In this document: piece by piece, positions 11,784 through 24,856 of the stretch
How the letters are laid out: each line of letters starts with the position of its first letter
How positions within the stretch are numbered: position 1 is the first letter of the stretch
From: Osedax frankpressi
Lineage: Eukaryota; Annelida; Polychaeta; Sabellida; Siboglinidae
Reading direction: 5' to 3'
DNA: 64,000 nt
Assembly (NCBI GenBank): GCA_964035775.1
Contig: OZ038312.1
Span: 31,559,855-31,623,854 of the forward strand
The notes under the pieces: generated by a model
What the model was told of the DNA's origin: nothing
What the model saw: only the letters and a program-made list of their open reading frames with translations
The model's database searches: none
Made by a program: the position numbers and the translations under genes

Positions 11784-14180
11784 GAGGTAAGTTTAGTGGC
11801 AAGAGGTAGGTTTAGTGACAAGAGGTAGGTTTAGTGACAAGAGGTAGGTTTAGTGATAAGAGGTAGGTTTAGTGACAAGAGGTAGGTTTAGTGACAAGAG
11901 GTAGGTTTAGTGTCAAGATGTAGGTTTAGTGACAAGAGGTAGGTTTAGTGACAAGAGGTAGGTTTAGTGACAAGAGGTAGGTTTAGTGACAAGAGGTAGG
12001 TTTAGTGACAAGAGGTAGGTTTAGTGACAAGAGGTAGGTTTAGTGACAAGAGGTAGGTTTAGTGACAAGAGGTAGGTTTAGTGACAAGAGATAAGTTTAG
12101 TGACAAGAGGTAGGTTTAGTGACAAGAGGTAGGTTTAGTGACAAGAGATAGGTTTAGTGACAAGAGGTAGGTTTAGTGACAAGAGGTAGGTTTAGTGACA
12201 AGATGTAGGTTTAGTGACAAGATATAGGTTTAGTGACAAGAGGTAGGTTTAGTGACAAGAGGTAGGTTTAGTGACAAGAGGTAGGTTTAGTGACAAGAGG
12301 TAGGTTTAGTGACAAGAGGTAGGTTTAGTGACAAGAGGTAGGTTTAGTGACAAGAGGTAGGTTTAGTGATAAGAGGTAGGTTTAGTGACAAGAGGTAGGT
12401 TTAGTGACAAGAGGTAGGTTTAGTGACATGAGGTAGGTTTAGTGACAAGAGGTAGGTTTAGTGACAAGAGGTAGGTTTAGTGACAAGAGGTAGGTTTAGT
12501 GACAAGAGGTAGGTTTAGTGACAAGAGGTAGGTTTAGTGACAAGATATAGGTTTAGTGACAAGATGTAGGTTTAGTGACAAGAGGTAGGTTTAGTGATAA
12601 GAGGTAGGTTTAGTGACAAGAGGTAGGTTTAGTGACAAGAGGTAGGTTTAGTGACAAGAGGTATGTTTAGTGACAAGAGGTAGGTTTAGTGACAAGAGGT
12701 AGGTTTAGTGACAAGAGGTAGGTTTAGTGACAAGAGGTAGGTTTAGTGACAAGAGGTAGGTTTAGTGACAAGAGGTAGGTTTAGTGACAAGAGGTAGGTT
12801 TAGTGACAAGAGGTAGGTTTAGTGACAAGAGGTAGGTTTAGTGACAAGAGGTAGGTTTAGTGACAAGAGGTAATTTTAGTGACAAGAGGTAAGTTTAGTG
12901 ACAAGAGGTAGGTTTAGTGACAAGAGGTAGGTTTAGTGACAAGAGGTAGGTTTAGTGACAAGAGGTAGGTTTAGTGACAAGAGGTAGGTTTAGTGACAAG
13001 AGGTAGGTTTAGTGACAAGATGTAGGTTTAGTGACAAGAGGTAGGTTTAGTGACAAGAGGTAGGTTTAGTGACAAGAGGTAGGTTTAGTGACAAGAGGTA
13101 GGTTTAGTGACAAGAGGTAGGTTTAGTGATAAGAGGTAGGTTTAGTGACAAGAGGTAGGTTTAGTGACAAGAGGTAGGTTTAGTGATAAGAGGTAGGTTT
13201 AGTGATAAGAGGTAGGTTTAGTGACAAGAGGTAGGTTTAGTGATAAGAGGTAGGTTTAGTGACAAGAGGTAGGTTTAGTGACAAGAGGTAGGTTTAGTGA
13301 TAAGAGGTAGGTTTAGTGATAAGAGGTAGGTTTAGTGACAAGAGGTAGGTTTAGTGATAAGAGGTAGGTTTAGTGATAAGAGGTAGGTTTAGTGACAAGA
13401 GGTAGGTTTAGTGACAAGAGGTAGGTTTAGTGACAAGAGGTAGGTTTAGTGACAAGAGGTAGGTTTAGTGATAAGAGGTAGGTTTAGTGACAAGAGGTAG
13501 GTTTAGTGACAAGAGGTAGGTTTAGTGATAAGAGGTAGGTTTAGTGACAAGAGGTAGGTTTAGTGACAAGAGGTAGGTTTAGTGACAAGAGGTAGGTTTA
13601 GTGACAAGAGGTAGGTTTAGTGACAAGAGGTAGGTTTAGTGACAAGAGGTAGGTTTAGTGACAAGAGGTAGGTTTAGTGACAAGAGGTAGGTTTAGTGAC
13701 AAGAGGTAAGTTTAGTGACAAGATGTAGGTTTAGTGGCAAGAGGTAGGTTTAGTGACAAGAGGTAGGTTTAGTGACAAGAGGTAGGTTTAGTGACAAGAG
13801 GTAGGTTTAGTGACAAGAGGTAGGTTTAGTGACAAGAGGTATGTTTAGTGATAAGAGGTAGGTTTAGTGACAAGAGGTAGGTTTAGTGACAAGAGGTAGG
13901 TTTAGTGACATGAGGTAGGTTTAGTGACAAGAGGTAGGTTTAGTGACAAGAGGTAGGTTTAGTGACAAGAGGTAGGTTTAGTGGCAAGAGGTAGGTTTAG
14001 TGACAAGAGGTAGGTTTAGTGACAAGATATAGGTTTAGTGACAAGAGGTAGGTTTAGTGACAAGAGGTAGGTTTAGTGATAAGAGGTAGGTTTAGTGACA
14101 AGAGGTAGGTTTAGTGACAAGAGGTAAGTTTAGTGGCAAGAGGTAGGTTTAGTGACAAGAGGTAGGTTTAGTGACAAGAG
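11784..14180. repeat. 19-bp satellite, about 126 copies
   Basis: Unit AGGTAGGTTTAGTGACAAG, highly homogeneous over 2.4 kb, with recurring single-base variants (GATAAG, AGATAT, AGATGT, GTGGCAAG). Breaks down at 14180-14235. It lies inside the inferred first intron of the C1orf87-like gene. On the minus strand every unit offers CACTAAACC, close to a branch-site motif. Confidence 0.97.
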
Positions 14181-14307
14181 GTTTAGTAGTATTATTATTA
14201 GACAAGAAGTAATTTTAGTGATAAGAGGTGTAGGATTGCAGAATGTATGCATAACTCATTGAACAGTGGCAGCATGAACAATATTAAGACGATACGTACT
14301 CTATTAC

Positions 14308-14520
14308 CTAGCACAAGCAACGCCGCTAAACAGCGGTAGTTCCACATCAATAGAAAGCTGTTTAGAGAGGTAGGTTTTCACGTGGCCATCGATAATTTCT
14401 CGTAAACCTCCGCACTCTCTCGTAGACGCCCGCGATCTCGCGTAAACGCACGCAATCTCACCGGATCTCTATAGAAATTTTGCGAAACCCAATCTCCTGT
14501 CGTTACTGTTTCGCTTCGTT
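14308..14520 (-). promoter_or_regulatory. Probable promoter and non-coding first exon of the C1orf87-like gene
   Basis: A CpG-rich patch in AT-rich surroundings, with repeated CTCGTARACGC-like elements between 14398 and 14460. On the minus strand it ends in a donor GCTAG/GTAATA at 14308/14307. The start-codon exon at 10175 is preceded by an acceptor (TTTGCATCGCAG) and a short untranslated stretch, so a 5' exon upstream is needed and this patch fits. The link is inference. Confidence 0.45.
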
Positions 14521-14706
14521 AAACCATGAATTCTGCTAGCAAGCAGAGTAAGAGCATATTAAACAGTAGATTAAACAATACAGGTATATTTTAAATCCGC
14601 GGATTTCTCAAATATTAATGTTAGTATATCTCATCGAATCATAAAACCAATATAAATTTAATAATAATAATAATTACTAAAAATGCACCTCATTAATATG
14701 GTTATT

Positions 14707-14707
<1 letters not shown>

Positions 14708-14746
<39 letters not shown>

Positions 14747-15126
14747 AATACTTACATACATATATACATACATACATATTTATGTACAATAATGTCTTAT
14801 AATTATAATACAATATCAAATTAATAAAGTACAGTGTGGATTCAAGGATTATTTCAAGGGAAGTAGTCACCAAATATTAATTTAATAAAGGTGTGTTGTT
14901 TTTTTATAATATATTTAGTCTTATTTATATATTATAAATTATTATTGTGAATTTTAGGATGAAAAAAGCAATATCAATTTAATTATTGTCAGTAATGTTA
15001 TATCAAAACGCGCTATCAAATTTATTTTGTAATTAGTTTATTATATTATATATTATAAAGTAGATGAACTCTATAGATATGTCAATGGAAACACTCAATA
15101 CAGAGCCAATGTGTTCTATATAAAGG

Positions 15127-15165
<39 letters not shown>
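14708..15165. repeat. Two TA microsatellites in AT-rich spacer
   Basis: TA runs at 14708-14743 and 15129-15165. The sequence between them is A/T-rich with no coding signal. Confidence 0.85.
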
Positions 15166-15170
<5 letters not shown>

Positions 15171-15389
15171 GTAGATAAATTACTCATGAAAATATGTGGA
15201 TAGGTAAATTGACTAAATTGTATTACCATGAAAACTAAGCGATATAATACTTTATGTCCATTTACTGTCATAATATGTCATATTTATAGAACATACATCA
15301 ACACTTACCTTGCACGGAATGCATATGACATAATATACTTTAAATAACATACGCGCCCGTTTAAAAAATGTCATGGTCTTAACCCAACT

Positions 15390-16955
15390 AACCTCTATTT
15401 TGAAAACATGACCTATTATTTCATTACCCTCTATCTTGTATATACTACCGCCTACCCCATTACTATCTATCTTTTATACGTTATCATCTACTTTGCAAAC
15501 ATTACCTCCTATCTCACTACCCTCTATTTTGTATGAACTTCCTTTTAGCACACTCATTTTTTATCTTGCATACATTCTACACATCTACCAACTACCTTGT
15601 ATATACTACCTTATATCCCACTACCAACTACCTTGAATATACTACCTTATATCCCACTAACATGTACCTTGAATATACAACCTTATATCCCACTAACCTG
15701 TACCGTGAATATGCTACCTTATATCCCACTACCAACTACCTTGAATATACTTATACCTTATATCCCACTAACATGTACCTTGAATATACTACCTTATATC
15801 CCACTAACTTGCACCTTGAATATACTACCTTATATCCCACTAACACGTACCTTGAATATACTACCTTATATCCCACTACCAACTGAATATACTACCTTAT
15901 ATCCCACTAACATGTACCTTGAATATACTACCTTATATCACACTAACCTGTACCTTGAATATACTACCTTATATCCCACTAATCTCTACTTTGAATATAC
16001 TACCTTATATCCCACTAACCTCTACCTTGAATATACTACCTTATATCCCATTAACCTCTACCTTGCATATACTACCTTATATCCCACTAACCTGTACATT
16101 GAATATACTATCTTATATCTTACTAATCTCTACTTTGAATAGTCTACCTTATATCACACTAACCTCTACTTTGAATATACTACCTTATATCCCACTAACC
16201 TGTACCTTGAATATACTACCTTATATCCCACTAACCTGTACCTTGAATATACTACCTTATATCACACTAACCTCTACTTTGAATAGTCTACCTTATATCC
16301 CACTAACCTGTACCTTGAATATACTACCTTATATCACACTAACCTCTACTTTGAATAGTATACCTTATATCACACTAACCTCTACCTTGAATATACTACC
16401 TTATATCCCACTAACACTCTACCTTGAATATACTACCTTAAATCCCATTAACCTCTACCTTGAATATACTACCTTATATCCCATTAACCTGTACCTTGAA
16501 TATACTACCTTATATCACACTAACCTGTACCTTGAATATACTACATTATATCACACTGACCTCTACTTTGAATATACTACCTTATATCCCACTAACCTCT
16601 ACTTTGAATATACTACCTTATATCCCACTAACCTGTACCTTGAATATACTACCTTATATCACACTAACCTCTACTTTGAATATACTACCTTATATCCCAC
16701 TAACCTGTACATTGAATATACTATCTTATATCACACTAACCTCTATTTTGAATAGTCTACCTTATATCCCACTAACCTGTACCTTGAATATACTACATTA
16801 TATCACACTGACCTCTACTTTGAATATACTACCTTATATCCCACTAACCTCTACTTTGAATATACTACCTTATATCCCACTAACCTCTACCTTGACTATA
16901 CTACCTTATATCCCAATTAACCTCTACCTTGAATATACTACCTCACCTCTATCGC
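15390..16955. repeat. 36-bp satellite, about 40 copies
   Basis: Unit built on CTTGAATATACTACC and TTATATCCCACTAACCT. The left 200 bp are degenerate and the rest homogeneous, with alternating variants (CTGTACCTTG, CTCTACTTTG, CACACTAA). A period of 36 keeps two plus-strand frames open for hundreds of codons, but the products are pure 12-residue repeats. Confidence 0.96.
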
Positions 16956-17304
16956 GGATTTACTACTATTCACAACATGTTCACCTATTACAGTAGGTAC
17001 AACATGCACACAAACCCAGTGTTATATCGCAGACTCTTATATCTAATTAAGGCCGTTATATGTAGTGTTCACGCATATACTTACATACTTACTTCAGTCA
17101 ACTATTTAGGTGTCTAGTTAAGTGTTTCGCCATCGTAAGGTACTTGATGTTAAGTGTATTCGTTGAGTATATGCGATATGAGTAAGCTATCAATTACTAT
17201 TGATTCTAATTATAATTAATTCATAAGGTAACGTTCATTTAATTACAATCAATTTAAATCCTTCAAACTCAAGATAGCACGCGGACTAATCAGTTATAAT
17301 CCGT

Positions 17305-17420
17305 GTACACTGTACACTGTACAGTGTACACTGTACAGTGTATACTATCTAACGTGTGTTATTACATAAGGGTATAGTGCACAATGTACCGTGTACAATG
17401 TGCACTGCAAACTGTACACT
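17305..17420. repeat. TGTACAC/ACTGTACA palindromic cluster
   Basis: 17311-17330 is a perfect 20-bp palindrome (TGTACACTGTACAGTGTACA), embedded in a longer run of GTGTAC and CTGTAC blocks to 17420. It could extrude as a cruciform. Confidence 0.85.
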
Positions 17421-18930
17421 GTATATGAACATACACGCACGCATTTCGCACATTTAAATGACCCCAATTAAGACATGCAATGGATGGTATCCAATGCCCA
17501 TTGGATATATCCATTCATTTATTTGTATAGACATATTAAAGGAGTTATATCTTATAGCATCCTATTTTCAGGGACATCGAAACTACGATACTAAAATATA
17601 TATTATGGGTAGCTATCTATTTTAAATACCGACATTTTCTAATGTTTATTTACATCATTATATGTGTACACCTATAACAATTGTTTCTGTAATCGGATAA
17701 CAGTTGTTAATTATTCCTTAGATTGATAACATGATATGAATGCAATATCTTATTTAGGATTGCTTTTGGAAATAATACCTTTAATAAAACTTGAATTGCA
17801 CTATTAATATCACAAGAAACCAGTCAATGCAATTAATATACAATATTATAATAAAAAATAGACATAATATATTGTTAATTAACATTATTGCAAATAAAAT
17901 ATATTTGCACTTTCATTACAAATACAAATTCTAAAATAATCTTGATGATTTATTTAGAAATAATTAAAACGATATTATCGAATTTTATAAGCTCCGATTA
18001 ATATTATAAATAATATTAGTGATTAAATATTATAAATCATAAAGAAAGTGAAATTATCCTAGAAATCACAATGGGAATTTTATATTCTCGTGTAGAATAA
18101 TAAATGTGAACACATTTATTTAAAAAAAATATTATGTTTTTTAAAATATAATTGCATTCAAGTTATAATTATTAAATAAACTTGGTGTATTTAGAAAATT
18201 ATACTAACCATGTCTGCCATTCGCACATTATATATAATAAATCTCACGTACTCACTACAAAAACGAGATATCACCTGTGTAATTTTAATGGAATGGGAAA
18301 TATATTCTTAAAATAATTTAAGTGGTATATCCATCTTTATTTTTATTGATAATATGAAGTTTACGTAAAGAGATATTATAATATTTATAATAGAAGATAT
18401 CATAAATGCGTTTATAATAATTATTATAAATATAAAATTAAATATGTTAAACGAATGTTTATTACATTTGATATATTATTTGTTTATTATGTTATATAAC
18501 AATTCATTAAAACCTAAACATTTATAATTTATTAAACATTACAATTCCTTTCATATAAAAAACATAATTACCACATTGTTATACCCCATACTATGTAATA
18601 TAGCAGACATCTGTTATTATTTTTTAAGCATTATATTAATTATATTTTTTAAACATTATATTTAATCGGCATATACTATGCGATATATATGTTATATAAT
18701 ATATTTTGGAGTTATAAAAGTAATTTGATGTGCTATATGAATTTTACGATTTTTGATATAAAATCAATACAATAATAATAATTATAATAATTATGAAAAA
18801 AATGAGTGTAAGTATGCTTATTATTTTCTAACGATGTTATTTTATATTCCAAAAAAACTGTCGATTTTAAAAAAGCTTTTCTCAAAGATAAGTTTATAAC
18901 AAGTTCTGAAAAGTTTATAATTGCGTAAAT
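17421..18930. other. AT-rich spacer
   Basis: I see nothing beyond A/T-rich sequence; all frames are broken by stops and no repeat array is evident. Confidence 0.6.
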
Positions 18931-18934
18931 AATA

Positions 18935-19360
18935 CATACCACCAGAAAATAACCTACCAAAAATCCGCAAACACCTGGTAAATAACCCCGAAACAACCTA
19001 GCACATAACACAATAAACAATCCAGAACATAAGTCAATAACTAATCCAGTAAACAACCCAGAAAAATAAACAGATGATTTTCCAGTAAAAAATCTAGCAA
19101 ATAAACAGAAAATAATTCAGTAAAAAACTAAACAAACAAATAGTAGATAACCCAGCAGATAACTTAGTAAACAAATAGCAAACAACCTAGTAAACAATCC
19201 AGGTAACAATCCAGGTAACAATCCAGGTAATATCTCAGGAAATAACCCAGCAAATAACCCGGTAAACAACCTAACAAACAGACTATCAACAAACTCATAA
19301 ACTATCTAATAAAAAGTCTATCAAACAACCCTGCAAACAAACAACAACCAATCTACATAT
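18935..19360. repeat. Degenerate CA-rich minisatellite (AACAANCCAG units)
   Basis: Loose repeats of about 16-20 bp such as TAAACAATCCAGGTAACAAT and AAATAACCCAGCAAATAACC. Two to three near-exact tandem units (CAATCCAGGTAA) lie at 19196-19230; the rest has decayed. Confidence 0.7.
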
Positions 19361-19669
19361 TTAATTTTTATATTTTGCAATAATATTTAAAATATATATT
19401 AGTATAATAAAAGCTTTTAATTTATTTATGTTTCATACATTTTATATAAGAATTCTATTCGTTCCTCGAAATATATATACCATACACTTGAAACCATACA
19501 CTTGATGAGCTACTTGCTAAGGAATAAATAATATAGTCACCAAAATCGCAAGGTCAGATCGTGGTGTATAATGCAAAAGCACAGTTTGCATGCAAGTACA
19601 AGCATAACACAATAAAGGTCTATGATGATCATTTGTTGAGATAATTTAATTAATATTTCTGCTGCTCAA

Positions 19670-19910
19670 TTAGCCACTGGAAACTGACCATTTGGCTTCC
19701 GTCTACCGACTATTGACTACTAAATAATGTCAACGAATACTGACCATCTACTAACAACCAATGGCCCCCGATTACTGACAATTGACCAATAACCGATGAC
19801 CCGCGACCATAGACAACGGATTACTGACTCTGAATAATGGTAACTGATACATTGATTATTGATCTATTAGAAGGTCAGAGCAATACTCATCATTGACCAG
19901 TGAGCTTATT
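19670..19910. repeat. Degenerate repeat of ACTGACC/ATTGACC words
   Basis: Irregularly spaced TGACCAT, TACTGAC and ATTGACCA words on one strand suggest an old, decayed minisatellite. No frame is open. Confidence 0.4.
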
Positions 19911-20084
19911 ATGCGATGAAGACGCTATTACGTAAGTTACTATATATGCGAATTAACTTACAAGTATTATCCCTGGTCAATTACATTAAGATCTAACTAG
20001 ACTCGACCATCTATAACTAAAATGAACTTCCGCGCAATCCCCGTTATCCCGTAATTTTGAAACTGTAATGAAAGTTGAACATTC

Positions 20085-20220
20085 TCAAGCTTCTTGTGCA
20101 TCCGATCTGGCTTCAAGGTCGTAGCAAGTTCTTTTCAAACCGGTTATACGTTGAATCCGTGACACGCGGTGTTCACCACAGTTAAACCAGACTCGCCGTA
20201 AACCAGCATACATCTAGCCC
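20085..20220 (-). other. Short protein-like open segment, unrecognised
   Basis: On the minus strand, after GGGCTAG, an open segment of 44 codons begins with ATG: MYAGLRRVWFNCGEHRVSR, later TGLKRTCYDLEARSDAQ, ending TGA. The local base composition is richer in G+C than the flanks. It could be an internal or terminal exon of a minus-strand gene starting near 22.35 kb, or chance. I do not recognise it. Confidence 0.25.
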
Positions 20221-20289
20221 GTGTGTTCGTAGGCTCCATTAAACTTAGAGTTGGGGTATCGCATATATTTACATGTTACTGATCTTATA

Positions 20290-20460
20290 TATACTATTGC
20301 CTACTCACGCACCCACGAGTGTACGTAGAGAGTGTAGTGTAGTGGGTACAACCCACTTCAAGATGGCCACTCATAAGTACAAACTACACCCACGAGTGTA
20401 CGTAGAGAGGTCACTCATAAGTACGGACTACACCCGCACGCGCAACTAAACCGTATTCCC
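20290..20460. repeat. Imperfect duplication of CACGAGTGTACGTAGAGAG
   Basis: The block ACACCCACGAGTGTACGTAG plus CACTCATAAGTAC occurs twice (near 20307 and 20390), followed by C/A-rich words (ACTACACCC) to 20700 that look like further decayed copies. Confidence 0.6.
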
Positions 20461-20766
20461 CACGCGTATTACGAAATACTACACCCATTCACATAGAAAA
20501 ACACTACACCTTACCCACATTACTAAACGCAACACCGCACTCAGATAATCAAACGCTACACTCCACGCACGTAACTAAACACTACATACTAACCACATAA
20601 CTAAATAATAGAACCACATTATACAAACACCCAACATGGACAGCAATACACACATTTAATAACTATCACTATTTATCACCCCACCCACATATCCAATAAC
20701 TACGACTAACCAGTCATAGGCGGATAATATTATATTTATCTCATATAGAACATTTATTGACTAAAG

Positions 20767-20767
<1 letters not shown>

Positions 20768-20835
<68 letters not shown>
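20768..20835. repeat. TA microsatellite
   Basis: Nearly uninterrupted TA for about 68 bp. Confidence 0.95.
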
Positions 20836-20838
<3 letters not shown>

Positions 20839-21302
20839 TACCTCCTTATTCATATATGCAAATAGTTATGCAAATATCGTATTCAAGTGTGTTAAGTAAT
20901 ATAATTATAATATATATAACATGTATATTTATACTAGTATTATATCAATACATACCTGTATTTTCATATTGCGTATATGAATATACTAAATTATAGATAA
21001 TTAAAATAGCGAATCATGTATAGCTAGTCATAGAAATCAAGATATCTACTTCTCAAGCATTGTTCACAAAAATTCGACATCGAAATGCGATAAGAATATC
21101 GATATATCGATGGTCTTGTTCTAAATAAATCACGGAGTGAACGTGTATGAAATTTGTATCTAATATTCTTATAGTAATTATATAATATATAATATATTGT
21201 GTATTTTCAAAAAACATATTCATTAAACACATTTAAGAATATTAGATATTAAGTTATATTCTAGAAGTATATTTTAAAGGCATATTTTAGTGGTATATAC
21301 AC

Positions 21303-21960
21303 ACCTAGGTAACCAGATGACGTAAATATCATAAATTCTTATATAATTATTTTAAATAAATTATAATTATAATATAATTTAAATACAAAATATAATTTAA
21401 TTTATATAAAATATATAGCAAAAAACTAAAATGTCCTGAATAGTGTTTAGGTCACCTAAGAATCCATCTTATTTTAGTTTTTTGTTATATGATAAAAGTT
21501 GTGTATTAAAATATATTATATTTATTTTTTATTTAAAATAATTATATAAGGTGTACAATAATTACATTATCTGATGAACTATTTTTGTAAAAAATACTCT
21601 ACAAAAATAAAATATATTATAAACGAAATTATGCAAAGTAATTACTTTCAAAAAATGAATTTACCTGCATTGTTTATTGCAGTATCTACGCAGGAAACCA
21701 ACCAGGCCATTTTAGTTTTTTTGTTATATAGTAGAAAATGTATTTTATTTGTATTAAATTATATTATAATTACACAATATTTAAAATAATTATATAAGCA
21801 TTTGTAATAGTTACATCATTTGGTTTCTTAGGTACTGTAGTATTTTTTTAATATCCTCGAGTATGAAAATCATCCAGGTAACCATCAAAGCAAACAATCT
21901 AGGTAATTTTGTCTTATGCATTACCTAATTTCTTGTATATTATTTTTTATTTTTATAGAC
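21303..21960. mobile_element. Cluster of the small dispersed repeat, in both orientations
   Basis: Core CCAGG-CATTTTAGTTTTTTG followed by TTATATNATAAAAG occurs inverted at about 21303-21435, directly at 21465-21580 and again at 21692-21830. A related centre (AGCAAACAATCTAGGTAATT) lies at 21886-21910. The first two copies face each other and would form a hairpin of about 120-bp arms. Each copy ends in AAATAATTATATAAG and TTACATCAT-like sequence. No coding capacity. Confidence 0.55.
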
Positions 21961-22181
21961 CAATTAACGATTAATTAAACGATTTTACAAAACTATTACA
22001 TCACTATCTATACCGGGTTTTAAATATAGTTTAGAAATTTATTTTAAGTGTATACTTAATATATTACACTCCGATAGAACAAGTATGGTGTAATGAGCAG
22101 GAGATCCATGCGATAAACAATATAAAGATTACACGTGTTGAGAGCGCATTATACTTACTGGTTCAGTTCGCACGATTGCGA

Positions 22182-22352
22182 TTATATAATACTACGCAAC
22201 GTCCCTTTTCTCGGCGTATCTCGCATTTCTCGTAGTTGTTCGGAGAGCTCGCTGTTCTCGATATTAGTCGTTGTATCGCGAACACCAAAGGTCGACGGCA
22301 ATCGCCAAAGCGATCGCTTATGCGCTATTCTCGTGGGCATGACCTCGGCCAT
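22182..22352 (-). CDS. Small open frame in a CpG-rich gene start, unrecognised
   Basis: ATG at 22352 opens 56 codons: MAEVMPTRIAHKRSLWRLPS, then later ELSEQLREMRDTPRKGT, ending TAA at 22182. The region 22130-22560 is CpG-rich against an AT-rich background, as at a promoter. A possible donor (GTAGTA) lies at 22195 inside the frame and a strong one (CCA/GTAAGT) at 22158, just beyond the stop. It is therefore either a first coding exon of a minus-strand gene or a 5' UTR with an upstream ORF. No domain recognised. Confidence 0.4.
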   Translation of the reverse strand: MAEVMPTRIAHKRSLWRLPSTFGVRDTTTNIENSELSEQLREMRDTPRKGTLRSII

Positions 22353-22560
22353 AACGGTGTGCCCGCGTCGGACTACGGTAGCGTTCGCAGGCCTCCATAG
22401 TTATGCGAAAACACGAACTAGCCCGGAGCATCTTATCGGTGAATAACGGACGAGAGAGAAGTTCGTATGGAATAAGCGCCGAGTGTTGGTAGTTCATATG
22501 TCGTGTAGTATGTAGAGAGCGGTACGTAGAGCGAATTTACGTATAATATAACTTGTACGT
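22353..22560. promoter_or_regulatory. CpG-rich candidate promoter
   Basis: High density of CG dinucleotides (CCCGCGTCGG, TACGGTAGCG, GCGCCGAG) followed by a sharp return to AT-rich sequence. It sits upstream of the ATG at 22352 on the minus strand. Direction is inferred only from that frame and the GTAAGT donor at 22158. Confidence 0.35.
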
Positions 22561-22773
22561 ACACATTCTACTGACTGTAGGTATATATGGTGGAAAGAGA
22601 GTAAGATGAGTGTATAGCGGTTATATATATGGGGTATTTTTGGAATGAGTGTCGTTCAGGTACGATTCCTTATTAATGATACCGATTATCATGTCTGTTA
22701 AATATCAATAAACGTGTACTGGTATACTGTCAATACAACCAAAGTAGACTATTGAAGGTATTCCAAATAGCTG

Positions 22774-22811
<38 letters not shown>

Positions 22812-23670
22812 GGTTTTCATCTTACCACGTATATCCAGCTTATTTTAGAGGTAGTTAGCATCTTATGCAATACATTCAGCATCAACTGAAATACCACATT
22901 ATGATCAAAATATAGCAATCAAAATAGTTATATTTTAGTTTATATATCTTTACTAGTCTTAGAAAACTTTTACCTATATCGACATATATTTACAGTCGGT
23001 TAATCACTGTATATCGTAAGTTGAATCTACGAAATATGGGATACTGAATTTTGATTGACCTACTGTGTAATCATATCTATTTATAGATATCTCTGATATT
23101 TAATGTTAATTATTATTAAGGGGAGACCGCAGCGATCGCGTTTAACATGGTAAAGAATAGGGAAATATAGCTCTATATAAAATGTAATAACGTACTCAAT
23201 ACTTGGAAATGTGCCAATATTTGTTGACCTACTTATTGGTAATATATAGTCGAATATAGTTAGATCATTATATTTTAGCAAATCATTTTAAATGTTTTTA
23301 TATATTACAATGAAATACAGTATTTAAAAAACAACTTAAAAAACACTTTTATGTGAATAAATAAATATATTACCAAATATCTATTGTGATATATATAAAT
23401 ATAAAAATGTAACTATATAAATATATATAATATCTTTATACACACACAAAAATTAATGAATTAACTAATATATTGAATGAGTTATTGCAAATATAAAATC
23501 AGTAAGCAAGTGAAAATAATTATTCTGAGAAAAACGGCTTCAAATTTTATGCACTTTTATTATAATTTATAAATTTATTATGCATAGTAAAAAAAATAGT
23601 ATGGTTTGCAATGTTTATTATTATTGAATATATAAATATTCAATGTGATATCTACATATATACTAAACAT

Positions 23671-23726
<56 letters not shown>

Positions 23727-24845
23727 TTCGTTGTTTGATCATATTTTCGACCTGCTTCTGTCTCTTATTCTTAGGACCCATAATTTACTTATGAATTTAC
23801 TTATAACAAAAGTAATATGATATATAATATAATAGTATGTAGTTAATGTATATATGTGAAGAAATTATATTAAAAAATAGCTACAAAAGGAAGAAACGCA
23901 AAATGAAATGAATATCGTAAATAATGCTTTGAAAATTCAAACAAAGGTAATTAGTTTGTTTTGTTTTGTTTGGAACGATTGCATTGGTTGTATCGATCAC
24001 GTGAATATGATATTTGACAACTATATAAACAACTATAGATATTCAAATATTCACGATTTTAAATTTAGAAAATCCATTATATATACGGTTTTATACAAAC
24101 AAATTATAAAAATAATTTATTCAATTTTTCACTAATTTATTATTTTCACAAAACTTATAAACATTCAATTTATTTAATTTATATTGCGTTTTTCAATCTG
24201 AAATTTCACAACAGTATTAATAACATATAAATTAATCTAAATAGTAAATAAAAATAAATTTATAAAAAAAAAATTATTATTATTTGATCACTGCGGTCTC
24301 CCTTAACTGGTAAACATATATGTACTATATACTACAATAACATCATTATTATGAATGTTTTCACTATAATGATATACGTAAATTTAGTACTCATAAAGAA
24401 TAATCGAAATAGGGTAGAATCGGTTATGAGTATGCTATATATTACGTATGCTGTATATATTGCTATATATATTATGTATGCTATATATATTATATTGAGT
24501 CAGAAGTATTATTTATGGCATAATATATTACACTAATATTATTTTATTTATCTGGATTTAATCCATAATGTATTTATACAAGAAAATAATGTATATTTAT
24601 TTTCCAAAACAAAACATGAACCCGATTATTGTTAGAATTATATAATTAATATATATGTATTAACAAAATAAAACCATTTGTTGATGGATATGTTATATTC
24701 ATATGAGCTAGCTAGTATACCCCCAAAACTGAATATCAACTATCATAAATATATCAACCAATAAATAAACAATATACGACTAGAATAATATCAATAATAT
24801 ACAGCTCCAATTAATTATATTTCCCGCTTACATATTATGTAAGCT
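22561..24845. other. AT-rich spacer with TA microsatellites
   Basis: TA tracts at 22778-22810 and 23678-23724; otherwise A/T-rich sequence with short chance frames and no recognisable gene. Confidence 0.6.
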
Positions 24846-24856
24846 GGTACATATTA

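Noticed and set aside
11784-14180. CRISPR-like array
   Set aside because: Units are contiguous 19-mers without unique spacers, and the genome is animal.
15533-16996. Long overlapping plus-strand frames (YLEYTTLYPTNL and LNILPYIPLTCT repeats)
   Set aside because: A 36-bp unit keeps two frames open at once; both are equally open and carry the array's variants without codon-position bias.
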